Positions 53,708 to 61,463 of a DNA stretch of 64,000 nt are shown one piece after another; the first letter of the stretch is position 1, and every line of letters begins with the position of its first letter. The stretch comes from [Ruminococcus] lactaris ATCC 29176 (GTDB taxonomy: Bacteria > Bacillota > Clostridia > Lachnospirales > Lachnospiraceae): contig NZ_CP102292.1 of assembly GCF_025152405.1 (NCBI RefSeq), positions 992,001-1,056,000 of the forward strand, written 5' to 3'. The notes beneath the pieces were generated by a model. That model worked only from the letters and a program-made list of their open reading frames with translations. It was not told the origin of the DNA and did not search any database. A program made the position numbers and the translations under genes.

Positions 53708-54571
53708 ATGAGAGAATTTGTAATTACGGTGAATAGTACGGTGGATCTGCCAAAAGAATGGCTGAAAGAGAGGAATGTCCCTGTTCTTCCTTTAAAATAT
53801 ACCATTGACGGACAGACTTATCAGGATATGGAAGGACTGTCTGCAAAAGAATTTTTTCAGAAATTAAGAGAAGGGCATATGTCGGTAACTTCTCAGATCA
53901 ATCCTGAGGAAGCAAGAGAGATGATGGAACCATTTCTGAAAGAAGGAAAGGATCTTCTGCATCTTGCATTTTCCTCTGGCCTGAGCGGAACTTATAATAG
54001 TATGCGGATTGCGGCGGAGGAGCTGGCAGAAGACTATCCGGATGCAAAGATTATAGTGATCGATACGTTATGTGCCTGCATGGGAGAGGGACTCCTTTTA
54101 TACAAAGTGTTGCAGTTAAAAGATCAGGGAAAGACTCTGGAAGAGATTGCTGAATGGGTAGAAGCCAATAAACTGCATATCTGCCATAATGTTACGGTAG
54201 ATGATCTGAATCATCTGCACAGAGGAGGAAGAATTTCCAAGACGGCTGCTGTATTTGGAACACTGGTGCAGGTGAAGCCAATCATACATATGGATGAGAA
54301 TGGCAAGCTTCAGGTGATCGGAAAAGAGAGGGGAAGAAAAAGATCACTGAATAAAATTGTTGATATGGCGGTGGAGCAGTCGGAAGGCTGGGAAAATGAT
54401 ATGGTGATGATCACTCATGGAGACTGCATAGAGGACGCAGAATATGTAGCGGAAAGAGTAAAAGAAAAGCTGGGAAATCCGGAAGTGCTGATCAATAATA
54501 TCGGTACTGTGATCGGAAGTCATACTGGACCGGGAGTAGTTGCGGTTTTCCTTATGGGAAATAAAAGATAA
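53708..54571 (+). CDS. DegV family protein (second copy)
   Basis: 287 residues. FITVNSTVDLPKEW-type start, here REFVITVNSTVDLPKEWLKE, then SSGLSGTYNSMRIAAEELAE and LNHLHRGGRISKTAAVFGTL, with the C-terminal GTVIGSHTGPGVVAVFLMG loop. It binds a fatty acid through the Thr/Ser and His residues of these motifs, as in FakB. It is clearly diverged from the DegV protein at 15255, so they probably serve different lipids. GGGAGG before the ATG. Confidence 0.93.
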   Translation: MREFVITVNSTVDLPKEWLKERNVPVLPLKYTIDGQTYQDMEGLSAKEFFQKLREGHMSVTSQINPEEAREMMEPFLKEGKDLLHLAFSSGLSGTYNSMRIAAEELAEDYPDAKIIVIDTLCACMGEGLLLYKVLQLKDQGKTLEEIAEWVEANKLHICHNVTVDDLNHLHRGGRISKTAAVFGTLVQVKPIIHMDENGKLQVIGKERGRKRSLNKIVDMAVEQSEGWENDMVMITHGDCIEDAEYVAERVKEKLGNPEVLINNIGTVIGSHTGPGVVAVFLMGNKR

Positions 54572-54669
54572 GGATCAGATATATAGCAGGTAGAATGGAT
54601 AGATGATCTGAATTTGAAATAGAATTATCAGACAATGCAGAACTACAAAAATAGAGGACAGGACATAAG

Positions 54670-55395
54670 ATGACGAAAGAAGAAGTGAGAAAGACAGTCC
54701 AAAAAGAACTTTTTGTGTTGCAGGATCTGAAATACAGGGATTTTCATGCAAAACTGATCCCTTCTGTAGACAAGGAGAAAGTGATCGGAATCAGAACTCC
54801 GGCACTAAGGGCATATGCAAAGAAATTTGGAAAGAAAGAAGAAGCAAAGCAGTTTCTTGAAATTTTACCGCATCAGTACTACGAAGAAAATAATCTGCAT
54901 GGGTTATTGATTGAGCAGATGAAAGAGTATGAGAAATGTGTGGAAGAACTGGAACGGTTTTTGCCATATATAGATAACTGGGCAACCTGTGATCTGCTGG
55001 CAGTGAAAACGGTGAAAAACCATCTGGATCTTTATATTAGCGAAGTTTATCGATGGATGGAATCGGATCAGCCATATACGATCCGCTTTGGAGTGAATAT
55101 GCTGATGAAATATTACCTGGGGGATAACTTTAAAATTGAGTATCCGGAAAAAGTTGCTGCAATCCGTTCAGAGGAGTATTATGTGAATATGGTGCGTGCA
55201 TGGTATTTTGCAACAGCACTTGCTAAGCAGTATGAGCAGATTCTTCCTTTCTTGGAAGAGAGGAGAATGGATTTGTGGACGCATAATAAAACAATTCAGA
55301 AAGCAATAGAAAGTTACCGGATCACATCAGAACAGAAAGAGTATCTCAGGACGCTGAAAATAAAAAGAGAAGAAAGAACTGTGCTGCTGAGATGA
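54670..55395 (+). CDS. DNA alkylation repair protein (AlkD-type)
   Basis: 241 residues made of helical HEAT-like repeats, as in AlkD DNA glycosylases that remove N3- and N7-alkylated bases. Recognisable blocks are GIRTPALRAYAKKFGKKEEA, YIDNWATCDLL (the W/D pair of the active-site cleft) and RFGVNMLMKYYLGD, and the ending WTHNKTIQKAIESYRITSEQ. AGGACAGGA precedes the ATG. Single gene; a small RDAC protein follows. Confidence 0.9.
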   Translation: MTKEEVRKTVQKELFVLQDLKYRDFHAKLIPSVDKEKVIGIRTPALRAYAKKFGKKEEAKQFLEILPHQYYEENNLHGLLIEQMKEYEKCVEELERFLPYIDNWATCDLLAVKTVKNHLDLYISEVYRWMESDQPYTIRFGVNMLMKYYLGDNFKIEYPEKVAAIRSEEYYVNMVRAWYFATALAKQYEQILPFLEERRMDLWTHNKTIQKAIESYRITSEQKEYLRTLKIKREERTVLLR

Positions 55396-55448
55396 TCTCT
55401 CGAACGAATGGAACCTGTTTTATCAGATAAGAAAGAAGGAAATAAAAA

Positions 55449-55688
55449 ATGGGTTATGTATCATTTAATGATGTAATTGAACTGAATGGAATCCTTAAAG
55501 AAAAAGGTCTGAATTTTAAAATTCATCTCAGAGACACCTGTGGAAGACAGTCCTTCTGGATCGAACCACTTGGAAATTGTGCATGTGAAGGGAAGTATGA
55601 TGAGATGTACGGATTGGTGGAAGCATACTTTGAAAGAAAAGGATTTTCTGTGGAGTATGATGAGCAGAAGATGAATTTTGTAGTGTAA
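55449..55688 (+). CDS. RDAC-family small protein
   Basis: 79 residues. The segment FKIHLRDTCGRQSFWIEPLG matches the small clostridial family named after its RDAC motif (here RDTC). AAGGAA precedes the ATG. The stop codon TAA is also the first three bases of the terminal repeat of the palindromic element at 55686, so the element abuts or has trimmed the gene end. Confidence 0.75.
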   Translation: MGYVSFNDVIELNGILKEKGLNFKIHLRDTCGRQSFWIEPLGNCACEGKYDEMYGLVEAYFERKGFSVEYDEQKMNFVV

Positions 55689-56001
55689 ATTTGTAGTTGT
55701 TGGGGTGAAAATATCTCGGCAGTAGAAAGTATCTGATGAAAAAACGTTCATATCCGCTCTTGTTGTTGCATCGCAGTGCAGGACCCGCTTTACCTCAGCC
55801 CGTTGACAACTTGTAACAGGAACGTGGAAACACTCGTGCAGAGGCACTCCTGTTTACGTTCCTTAACAAGTTGGGCAAAGTGTCTTCGGAACGCTCCCTG
55901 TCAATGCACTGCTCACGCAACAGCAAGGGCGGATATTAGGCTTTTCAAATCAGAAAATTTTCCCTCATGCCAGAACAGTTTCTCCCAACAATACGAAATT
56001 T
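55686..56001 (+). repeat. Palindromic structured element 1, with candidate RNA 55752-55934
   Basis: Ends TAAATTTGTAGTTGTTGGGG and CCCAACAATACGAAATTT form inverted terminal repeats. Inside, an 18-bp stem ATCCGCTCTTGTTGTTGC / GCAACAGCAAGGGCGGAT (55752-55769 with 55917-55934) includes two T-G positions. It encloses GCAGTGCA/TGCACTGC, AACTTGT/ACAAGTT (55808-55814, 55866-55872), AGGAACGT/ACGTTCCT (55818-55825, 55856-55863), AAACA/TGTTT (55828-55832, 55851-55855) and GTGC/GCAC. The two T-G pairs are wobbles only if the plus strand is the RNA. No protein gene. Confidence 0.85.
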
Positions 56002-56014
56002 CAATAAGAAGTAG

Positions 56015-56125
56015 AAAGCCGGAAGGTTATCGACTAAGATGAATGATTTGTCAAATAGTAAATACAATATCTACTGTCTAATATTTACGATCGAATATCT
56101 TAGTCAATAGCCATCCGGCTTTTTT
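56015..56125. terminator. Long hairpin between the two palindromic elements
   Basis: AAAGCCGGAAGGTTATCGAC plus TAAGAT (56015-56040) pairs with ATCTTAGTCAATAGCCATCC plus GGCTTTTTT (56097-56125) with few mismatches. T-rich on both strands outside the stem, so it could end transcripts coming from either side. Confidence 0.75.
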
Positions 56126-56133
56126 ATCGTTTT

Positions 56134-56440
56134 TAAATTTGTATTATTGGGTGGATACGCTGTGGAGCTAAAAAACTTCTTATCGAGATGGTCAGCGGAA
56201 AGCAGGGTGTTCCTGAGCAGGTGCATTAGCAAGAGCGTTCCGAAGACACTTTGCAGCGTTTGTTAGAGAAAGTAAATCGAGTGCCATTGCACGAAGATTT
56301 CCACTTTCGAGTTACAAACGGTCAACGGGCTGAGGTAAAGCGGGCCTGCACCGCGAGGGAATATCCCTGCTTTCCGCGTCCGCTCTGCCACATAGAAGTT
56401 TTCTGCTTTCCAAGCGTATCCCCCAACAAATACAAATTTA
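56134..56440 (-). repeat. Palindromic structured element 2, inverted, with candidate RNA 56195-56377
   Basis: Same architecture as element 1 on the opposite strand. Terminal repeats TAAATTTGTATTATTGGGTG and CCCCAACAAATACAAATTTA. The outer stem GCGGAAAGCAGGG / CCCTGCTTTCCGC (56195-56207, 56365-56377) has a quite different sequence from element 1. Inner stems at the homologous places are CGTTTGT/ACAAACG, GAAAGT/ACTTTC and AAATC/GATTT, each fully paired. Conserved single-stranded blocks (CCCGCTTTACCTCAGCCCG, GCAAAGTGTCTTCGGAACGC) are almost identical between the two copies. Confidence 0.85.
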
Positions 56441-56669
56441 CTCCATTTAATTTAATAAATAGACAATATAATTCAAATATCCGGCAAACGTCATCCACAC
56501 CAGATAGGGGAGCATGAAGTAACCGGCAATTTGGGAGAGAAGTATTCCTTTATTTTCTATGGTAGTGTTATGATAAAGAGAAGATAAAAGCCAATGTTAT
56601 TTTGCGTTGCTTGTGGCAACGGTCGTTTTGATGTTTAATGAGGATATCAAAATAAAGGAGGCACAGATC

Positions 56670-56795
56670 ATGTTGAATGAAAATATTAAGAATTTGCGAA
56701 AGGCAAAAGGAATTTCACAGGAAGAACTGGCAGTCAGGCTGAATGTAGTAAGGCAGACGGTATCAAAATGGGAAAGAGGAGTTTCCCAAAGTTAA
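56670..56795 (+). pseudogene. XRE-family regulator, interrupted by the mobile element
   Basis: Starts well (AAAGGAGG before the ATG) and reads MLNENIKNLRKAKGISQEEL, then RQTVSKWERG, a standard Xre helix-turn-helix. The frame then leaves homology and stops after 41 codons, where GC-rich foreign DNA begins. Intact relatives are 70-200 residues. The rest of the gene is expected beyond the right edge of the window, after the element's other end. Confidence 0.7.
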
Positions 56796-56855
56796 AGATA
56801 CCACATCAATCCCACGCGGACTTTTGCTCAACCGATACAGCCGGAGGGCTGGATA

Positions 56856-56936
56856 ACAAGAAAAGGCGGTATGCGCCCCGTGGAGGGGTAGCGTACCGCC
56901 TTTTCTTGTGGAGGTTTCCAAAGGGGCAACGCCCCC
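56856..56936. other. Hairpin at the left end of the element
   Basis: AGAAAAGGCGGTATGCG / CGTACCGCCTTTTCTTG can pair around CCCCGTGGAGGGG, giving a long stem within the first 150 bp of the element. No gene is supported in 56796-57514. Confidence 0.6.
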
Positions 56937-56948
56937 ATTTGGCACACG

Positions 56949-56979
56949 ACTTTGCGAAGCAAAGTGTAGTGTGTTATAC
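56949..56979 (+). other. oriT: Origin of transfer (oriT), pMV158/MobV type
   Basis: Hairpin ACTTTGC-gaa-GCAAAGT (56949-56955, 56959-56965) is followed by GTAGTGTGTTATAC. In pMV158 the MobM oriT has ACTTTAT-gaa-TATAAAGT followed by ATAGTGTGTTATAC, nicked between TAGTGTG and TTA. The matching nick would lie between 56973 and 56974. The cognate MobV relaxase is encoded at 61647-62591. Confidence 0.8.
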
Positions 56980-57314
56980 GCTCTGTCGGCGTTGCCGTGA
57001 AAATGCCGTTGCCGCCGGGGAGGGCAAGGGCATTTGAAGCGGCAGGAAAACAGGGCTGTGCTTGCGTGGCGTAGAGCCGTAAGCACAGGTCTGGTTTCAA
57101 CAGCAGACTGGGCGTATATGAAAGCCCCCGTCCCTCGTCCTACGCTCCGACTTGTGGACAAAGTGTCCCGAAGTTGTGGCTACACTCCCGGAAAAGTAAC
57201 AGGACAGCGGGCAACCGTCAAGGCTGAAATGAAGGGGCTTACACCCGGCCTTGACCGCCACCCGCCGTCCCGCTGAATGGGTGAACAAGGCGACCAATCC
57301 CTCAAAGTGCTTGG

Positions 57315-57494
57315 CCGCTCTCTTTCTGATTTTGGAGTGTTTCTTTTCTCATAATTGAAATGGGCGGGAAGCCATTTTAGGGCTTTCCCGCCTTGATTGC
57401 CCATCAGCAAAGCCAGACGGGACGGTCAACGGCGGCGCATGAAATGCGCCGTTCATCTTGACCGTTGACTGGCTTTGCTATTTCTCTGATAAAT
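57315..57494 (+). repeat. Direct repeat flanking the kinase cassette, left copy
   Basis: About 180 bp starting CCGCTCTCTTTCTGATTTT, containing the hairpins AAATGGGCGGGAAGCC / GGGCTTTCCCGCC and GGTCAACGGCGGCGCAT / ATGCGCCGTT...GACC. It matches 58093-58278 in the same orientation. Confidence 0.85.
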
Positions 57495-57518
57495 GAAATT
57501 TCGATTTTTAGAAATCGT

Positions 57519-58064
57519 TTAAGATAGCAATGCGGCTCCACTTGAAATTTTTTCTTTTACTGCAAAAACAGCCTCTTGGATAGAATAGGTTGTCGTTTCT
57601 ATAACATTCGATTCATATATCCCCAAATTACAAAATTGCTCCCACATTGTTTCTACTAATTCAACATTTGTTTTTCTGTCTAATTTTGAACGTTCCACAG
57701 CTCGTTTCATAGTTTCTTCTTTACTGGCTCTTAAAACAATATAGTGTACTTCATAATCTTCTCGAACAAGGGCTCTCCATGGTTCTAAAAACCACGGCCC
57801 GACAATTCCATCTACAATTACATCATATCCGCCGCGGGCATAGCGCTTTGCAGCTTCTAAAAAGGCTTCAATGACAACTAAATTTTGTTCGTTGGACTCT
57901 GGTAAATGCGGCGGTATTGCTCCTTTGCTTAAATAATGAAAAAAGTCGTCTGTGTGCATATGCACAGATTTATCCATGTTCGATTCTTTTGCGACAATCG
58001 ACGCAGTTGTTGTCTTTCCTGTTCCCGGCGAACCTGTAATCACAATAATTCTTCCTTGATTCAT
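57519..58064 (-). CDS. AAA/P-loop kinase-like ATP-binding protein (cargo)
   Basis: 181 residues starting MNQGRIIVITGSPGTGKTTT, with Walker A GSPGTGKTT, then HMHTDDFFHYL (acidic DD), GYDVIVDGIVGPWFLEPWRA (Walker B-like) and LRASKEETMKRAVERSK (lid with Arg). It resembles small nucleotide, gluconate or antibiotic kinases; the substrate is unknown. More AT-rich than the surrounding element and bracketed by the direct repeats at 57315 and 58093, so it looks like a separately acquired cassette. GGGAG precedes the ATG. Confidence 0.8.
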   Translation of the reverse strand: MNQGRIIVITGSPGTGKTTTASIVAKESNMDKSVHMHTDDFFHYLSKGAIPPHLPESNEQNLVVIEAFLEAAKRYARGGYDVIVDGIVGPWFLEPWRALVREDYEVHYIVLRASKEETMKRAVERSKLDRKTNVELVETMWEQFCNLGIYESNVIETTTYSIQEAVFAVKEKISSGAALLS

Positions 58065-58092
58065 CTACATTCTCCCTCGCAATTCAGATTTA

Positions 58093-58278
58093 CCGCTCTC
58101 TTTCTGATTTTGCGGCGTTTTTCTCTAAAAATTGAAATGGGCGGGAAGCCGTTTTAGGGCTTTCCCGCCTTGATTGCCTATCAGCAAAGACGGGCGGGGC
58201 TGTCAACGGCGGCGCATTTATGCGCCGTTCATCTTGACCGTTGACTGGCTCGGTTGGCTTTGCTATCTCCCCGATAAA
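58093..58278 (+). repeat. Direct repeat flanking the kinase cassette, right copy
   Basis: Counterpart of 57315-57494. Both hairpins are conserved; small insertions such as CTCGGTTGG near the end distinguish the two. Confidence 0.85.
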
Positions 58279-58293
58279 AATTAATTAGTCGGG

Positions 58294-58746
58294 CTACTTC
58301 GGCAATTCGCTTTCTTCAACTGGAACTGCTTCAAGGTCAATATTAGACCAATAAGAGCCAATATCTGAACTTGTAAAATATTCAAAATTGCCCGTGGAGG
58401 ATTTCAGCTTTCCGTTCTTGACTCCATTACAGACATAAATCAGTTCGTAGTTTGTTCCATCTGAAAGGTTAAATCGAAAGCTGGTCACATCTGCCCCTGT
58501 GGTTTCCTCAACTTGTTTGTCTTTCAACGATAAGTCCTCAAACATATCATACAAGCCCGTTATATCACTTTCTGCAACGACTACTTTCTTTTCCGCTGAT
58601 ACAGGTACTCCCGCATAGTGGTACATTTCAATATTCTCAACATCCCCAACCTCAAAGGGAAAGTCGATATTAACCGTTTCTCCGTTACAGCCGACCAGCC
58701 CCATTATTAAAATCAGCAAGGCTATCAAACCTATCGCTTTTTTCAT
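58294..58746 (-). CDS. Lipoprotein of the mobile element
   Basis: 150 residues from the ATG at 58746 (AGGAG nine bases upstream). Signal MKKAIGLIALLILIMGLVGC with lipobox LVGC. The mature domain (VENIEMYHYAGVPVSAEKKV ... TSFRFNLSDGTNYELIYVCN) is beta-rich and of unknown function. Next to the XRE gene on the same strand, 40 nt downstream of it, so probably co-transcribed. Confidence 0.8.
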   Translation of the reverse strand: MKKAIGLIALLILIMGLVGCNGETVNIDFPFEVGDVENIEMYHYAGVPVSAEKKVVVAESDITGLYDMFEDLSLKDKQVEETTGADVTSFRFNLSDGTNYELIYVCNGVKNGKLKSSTGNFEYFTSSDIGSYWSNIDLEAVPVEESELPK

Positions 58747-58786
58747 ATCATCGCACTCCTTTGTCAAGTAGGATTTTGTCGCTCCC

Positions 58787-59587
58787 TTACTTTCTACCCC
58801 GTTGTGGCTTTGGATTTTTCAGTAAATCCGATTTCTGTGCAATCTTTTTCAACCACTTCTTTTCTTCCTCTGACAGTTTCCCATAGTTCAGCTTGAGCCG
58901 CTTACAGATAAATGCCATAGCCGCCTGTTCCGGGTCGCTGTCGGGACTGGCAGTTTCCTCGGCGGTCTGTAAGAAATCTTCCAGTGGGTTGTCCTCCGGA
59001 ACGCTGAAAAAATCGTCCTTATGGGCTTCCCGCAGGTCGAGGGCTATCTTGTTTATGTCCTGCTGTATCACATAGCGGCAAAAGCTGTCGTCGTCAATAT
59101 GGGCGGCGATAAGCTGTCTTAACTGCGGATCGGTCAATCCGGGATTGTGTTGTTTCATAATCGTTGCACTCACAGCGTCCACAATGGCGTTTGCGCTCTG
59201 CACCTGCTTTCCCGCTACGCCGTTCACATAGATTTCAAGGTCGGCCATGAGCCGGGGAAATTCCGGGTGGGTCGCCAGTTCACACAAAAGAGAATTGTCC
59301 ACCAACCCGCTTTTCAATAGTTCAATCATATCGTCACTCAAACACAGGTCTGCAAGATCGGCGTTTGGGTGATTTTTTGTTTGGGAGCGGCCCAGCAGAT
59401 AATCAACGGTCACTTCATAAAACTTTGCCAACTCAATAAGGGCATAGTGGCTGATGTCTTTGAACTTGTCCCCCTCATAACTGCCCAAAGCAGACTTGGA
59501 GAGGTGGGTCTGCTCCGCAAGTTGTTCCAATGTCAGCCCACGCTCCACACGCAGGTCTTTTAGCCGTTCCTGTATGGATAACTCCAT
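58787..59587 (-). CDS. XRE-type helix-turn-helix regulator of the mobile element
   Basis: 266 residues. N-terminal HTH: MELSIQERLKDLRVERGLTL, then EQLAEQTHLSKSALGSYEGD. A long helical C-terminal part follows (CLSDDMIELLKSGLVDNSLL, EEKKWLKKIAQKSDLLKNPK), as in regulators common on Clostridiales ICE/IME elements. AAGGAGG before the ATG. It may control excision or transfer genes; the DNA target is not visible. Confidence 0.88.
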   Translation of the reverse strand: MELSIQERLKDLRVERGLTLEQLAEQTHLSKSALGSYEGDKFKDISHYALIELAKFYEVTVDYLLGRSQTKNHPNADLADLCLSDDMIELLKSGLVDNSLLCELATHPEFPRLMADLEIYVNGVAGKQVQSANAIVDAVSATIMKQHNPGLTDPQLRQLIAAHIDDDSFCRYVIQQDINKIALDLREAHKDDFFSVPEDNPLEDFLQTAEETASPDSDPEQAAMAFICKRLKLNYGKLSEEEKKWLKKIAQKSDLLKNPKPQRGRK

Positions 59588-59632
59588 GCTCTCCCTCCTT
59601 GTCTGCCTGATAAATTAGGATTTATCTATATA

Positions 59633-60190
59633 TTACACTTCACTTATCAACTTTCCTGAAAAATCAATTTCATAAAAATTTCCTTCAAAATCATGTAGCT
59701 TAATTGAGTTCTCACATAACTCAAATGCCTTTTTATCTGACATAGATACAAATATATCTTTACCCGAAAATGACCATTTCTTATTGAAATTAAAGTCTAA
59801 CATGGTTATTTCTATTTCTCCATAAACGATATAACCGTTCTGTACTCTGTATATTCCATAATTACAGCCAAAACAATCAAATTCTTTGAACTTTATCATA
59901 GTACCATCATTTATGTTCAACTGAACAATAGCGTCATTTTGTAAGATGGTCAAAATTTTATCCTCAAGCACAGCACAATCTTTGTCATAGCTATAAAAAT
60001 CGCCTATCATTGCAATGCTGATTGTTTTGCTGAACAAATCTATTTGTATAGAAAAAACCTTATACATATCACTGTGTTTTAAGTGCCTTGGATTTATCAC
60101 CAAATCATATGGTTTATTATCCGTTGACTCAACAGTGTATGTTGTATCTATGGAGATATTTATACTACATATATCATTGTGTAATATCAT
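59633..60190 (-). CDS. AT-rich hypothetical cargo protein
   Basis: 185 residues, markedly AT-rich inside a GC-rich element, without signal peptide. Beta-strand-rich pattern with aromatic repeats (FDCFGCNYGIYRVQNGYIVY, NKKWSFSGKDIFVSMSDKKA, KLHDFEGNFYEIDFSGKLIS), perhaps part of a propeller. I do not recognise the family. GTGGGG precedes the ATG. Its base composition suggests separate acquisition. Confidence 0.65.
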   Translation of the reverse strand: MILHNDICSINISIDTTYTVESTDNKPYDLVINPRHLKHSDMYKVFSIQIDLFSKTISIAMIGDFYSYDKDCAVLEDKILTILQNDAIVQLNINDGTMIKFKEFDCFGCNYGIYRVQNGYIVYGEIEITMLDFNFNKKWSFSGKDIFVSMSDKKAFELCENSIKLHDFEGNFYEIDFSGKLISEV

Positions 60191-60424
60191 ATTATTTGCC
60201 CCACTACAAATTCCAATTTGTCACTCTGTACTTATTATTTTACCACAATTCCGAGAGCGTGGAAATAGCCTGTTTCTTAAGCCGATTTCCCACCTTTCGG
60301 ATATACGGAACGGGCGGTCATTTAGGTGTAGACTTAGGGTAGTTCATCGATGGACAGCACCTTGAAAACAGAATGACCGTCCGAAAAGGGATACCCCGGC
60401 TGGGGAAGCACCGCAAGGAGCCGG

Positions 60425-60449
60425 ACTTCGGGACAAAATGTCCCGAAGT
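60425..60449. other. Perfect hairpin before the VLP-domain gene
   Basis: ACTTCGGGACA-aaa-TGTCCCGAAGT, an 11-bp stem. A degraded version (GTGGACAAAGTGTCCCGAAG) occurs at about 57154-57173. The stretch 60191-60542 otherwise shows no gene; GCACCTTGAAAACAGAAT at about 60357 resembles GTACCTTGAAAACTGAAT before the TnpW gene. Confidence 0.7.
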
Positions 60450-60542
60450 ATGGGGAGCGTGCCAACGCCGGAACACGCCGCAGGAATGGGGCAGGAAACC
60501 TTTTCGGAGGAACGGCAACGGAAAGCAAAATGGAGGGAACGC

Positions 60543-60956
60543 ATGAGAGATAACCCCTATAAAGACTTGCCGCCGCTGGAACGCAGGCCGGACGGTTCCC
60601 TTTACCGCATGACACCGGCGCAGAGGAAACAGGCGGCCAGCCTGATACGCCGGGAGTGCTGTTGCTGTGAGGACGGCAACTGCATTGTCCTTGACGATGG
60701 GGACACCTGCACCTGCCCGCAGACGATTTCTTTCTCGGTCTGCTGTAAGTGGTTCCGCTGGTCGGTCTTGCCGCTGGACGGAACGCTGGAAGCGGAGATT
60801 TTCCGGGATAGGGACTTGAAACGCTGTGCGGTCTGCGGCGGCGTGTTCGTCCCCAAATCCAACCGGGCAAAATACTGCCCCGGCTGTGCCGCCAGAGTTC
60901 ACAGGCGACAGAAAACAGAAAGTGAACGGAAAAGGAGGTCTGCTGTGGACAGTTAG
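60543..60956 (+). CDS. Cysteine-rich VLP domain protein
   Basis: 137 residues from the ATG at 60543 (GGAGGG six bases upstream). It begins MRDNPYKDLPPLERRPDGSL and has a block of clustered cysteines (RRECCCCEDGNCIVLDDGDT, CTCPQTISFSVCCKWFRWSV-LPLD) with the VLP-like LPL motif. A zinc-ribbon-like end follows (RCAVCGGVFVPKSNRAKYCP GC). The family is typical of Clostridiales conjugative and mobilizable elements; function unknown, perhaps metal-dependent DNA binding. Confidence 0.85.
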   Translation: MRDNPYKDLPPLERRPDGSLYRMTPAQRKQAASLIRRECCCCEDGNCIVLDDGDTCTCPQTISFSVCCKWFRWSVLPLDGTLEAEIFRDRDLKRCAVCGGVFVPKSNRAKYCPGCAARVHRRQKTESERKRRSAVDS

Positions 60957-61067
60957 GAGCGAAAAAAGCCTTGATTTATCAGGCTCCGCAAGCCCCAAAC
61001 CGGGGCAGGTGGTATAAAGTATCGCCCGCCCCGGAAAACGGGCTTCTAACCGTCCACAAAACGCACT

Positions 61068-61463
61068 ATGACAAATACCATCTATATCCATCAGCCGGAA
61101 AAGGCGTTCAGCTTCACCCGGCTCCCGAATTTCCTCTTTGAAGCCCCCACATTCAGGCCCCTGTCCAACGAGGCAAAGGTTCTGTACGCCTTTATCCTGC
61201 GCCGGACAGAGTTGTCCCGCAAGAATGGGTGGGCGGATGACTGCGGACGGATTTTCCTGTATTACCCTATCTGCGAAGAGGTTGACCTGCTCCATTGTGG
61301 GCGGCAGAAAGCGGTGAACACCCTGCGGGAACTGCAATACGCCGGACTGGTGGAAATCCAGAAGCAGGGCTGTGGAAAACCCAACCGCATTTTCCCAAAA
61401 TCCTATGAAGCGGTTCCAAACACCGACTTCAAGAAATCCGGTTCTGGTACGCCGGAGGACTGA
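61068..61463 (+). CDS. Replication initiator protein A, N-terminal domain, probably truncated
   Basis: 131 residues. FSFTRLPNFLFEAPTFRPLS, then NEAKVLYAFILRRTELSRKN and YPICEEVDLLHCGRQKAVNT, is the RepA_N winged-helix domain of Firmicute plasmid and ICE initiators. The frame ends at TGA 61461. Reading on in the same frame meets a second TGA at 61476 and then an open stretch ending MTDLYPFHSYRIRDN and a stop near 61621, which resembles RepA linker sequence. So the gene may have lost its C-terminal part by nonsense changes. The ribosome site is weak. Confidence 0.75.
   Translation: MTNTIYIHQPEKAFSFTRLPNFLFEAPTFRPLSNEAKVLYAFILRRTELSRKNGWADDCGRIFLYYPICEEVDLLHCGRQKAVNTLRELQYAGLVEIQKQGCGKPNRIFPKSYEAVPNTDFKKSGSGTPED

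Noticed and set aside
55776..56517. Two 88-codon open frames in the palindromic elements
   Set aside because: They run through the conserved stems on the plus strand in opposite orientations of the same element, lack ribosome sites and have no protein-like composition.
56820..57410. Several GC-rich open frames at the left end of the mobile element
   Set aside because: They overlap each other on both strands, cover hairpins and oriT, and show no domain or ribosome site.
60318..61337. Long minus-strand open frame of 339 codons opposite the VLP and replication genes
   Set aside because: The plus strand carries two recognisable proteins with good starts; the minus frame is a GC-bias shadow without motifs.
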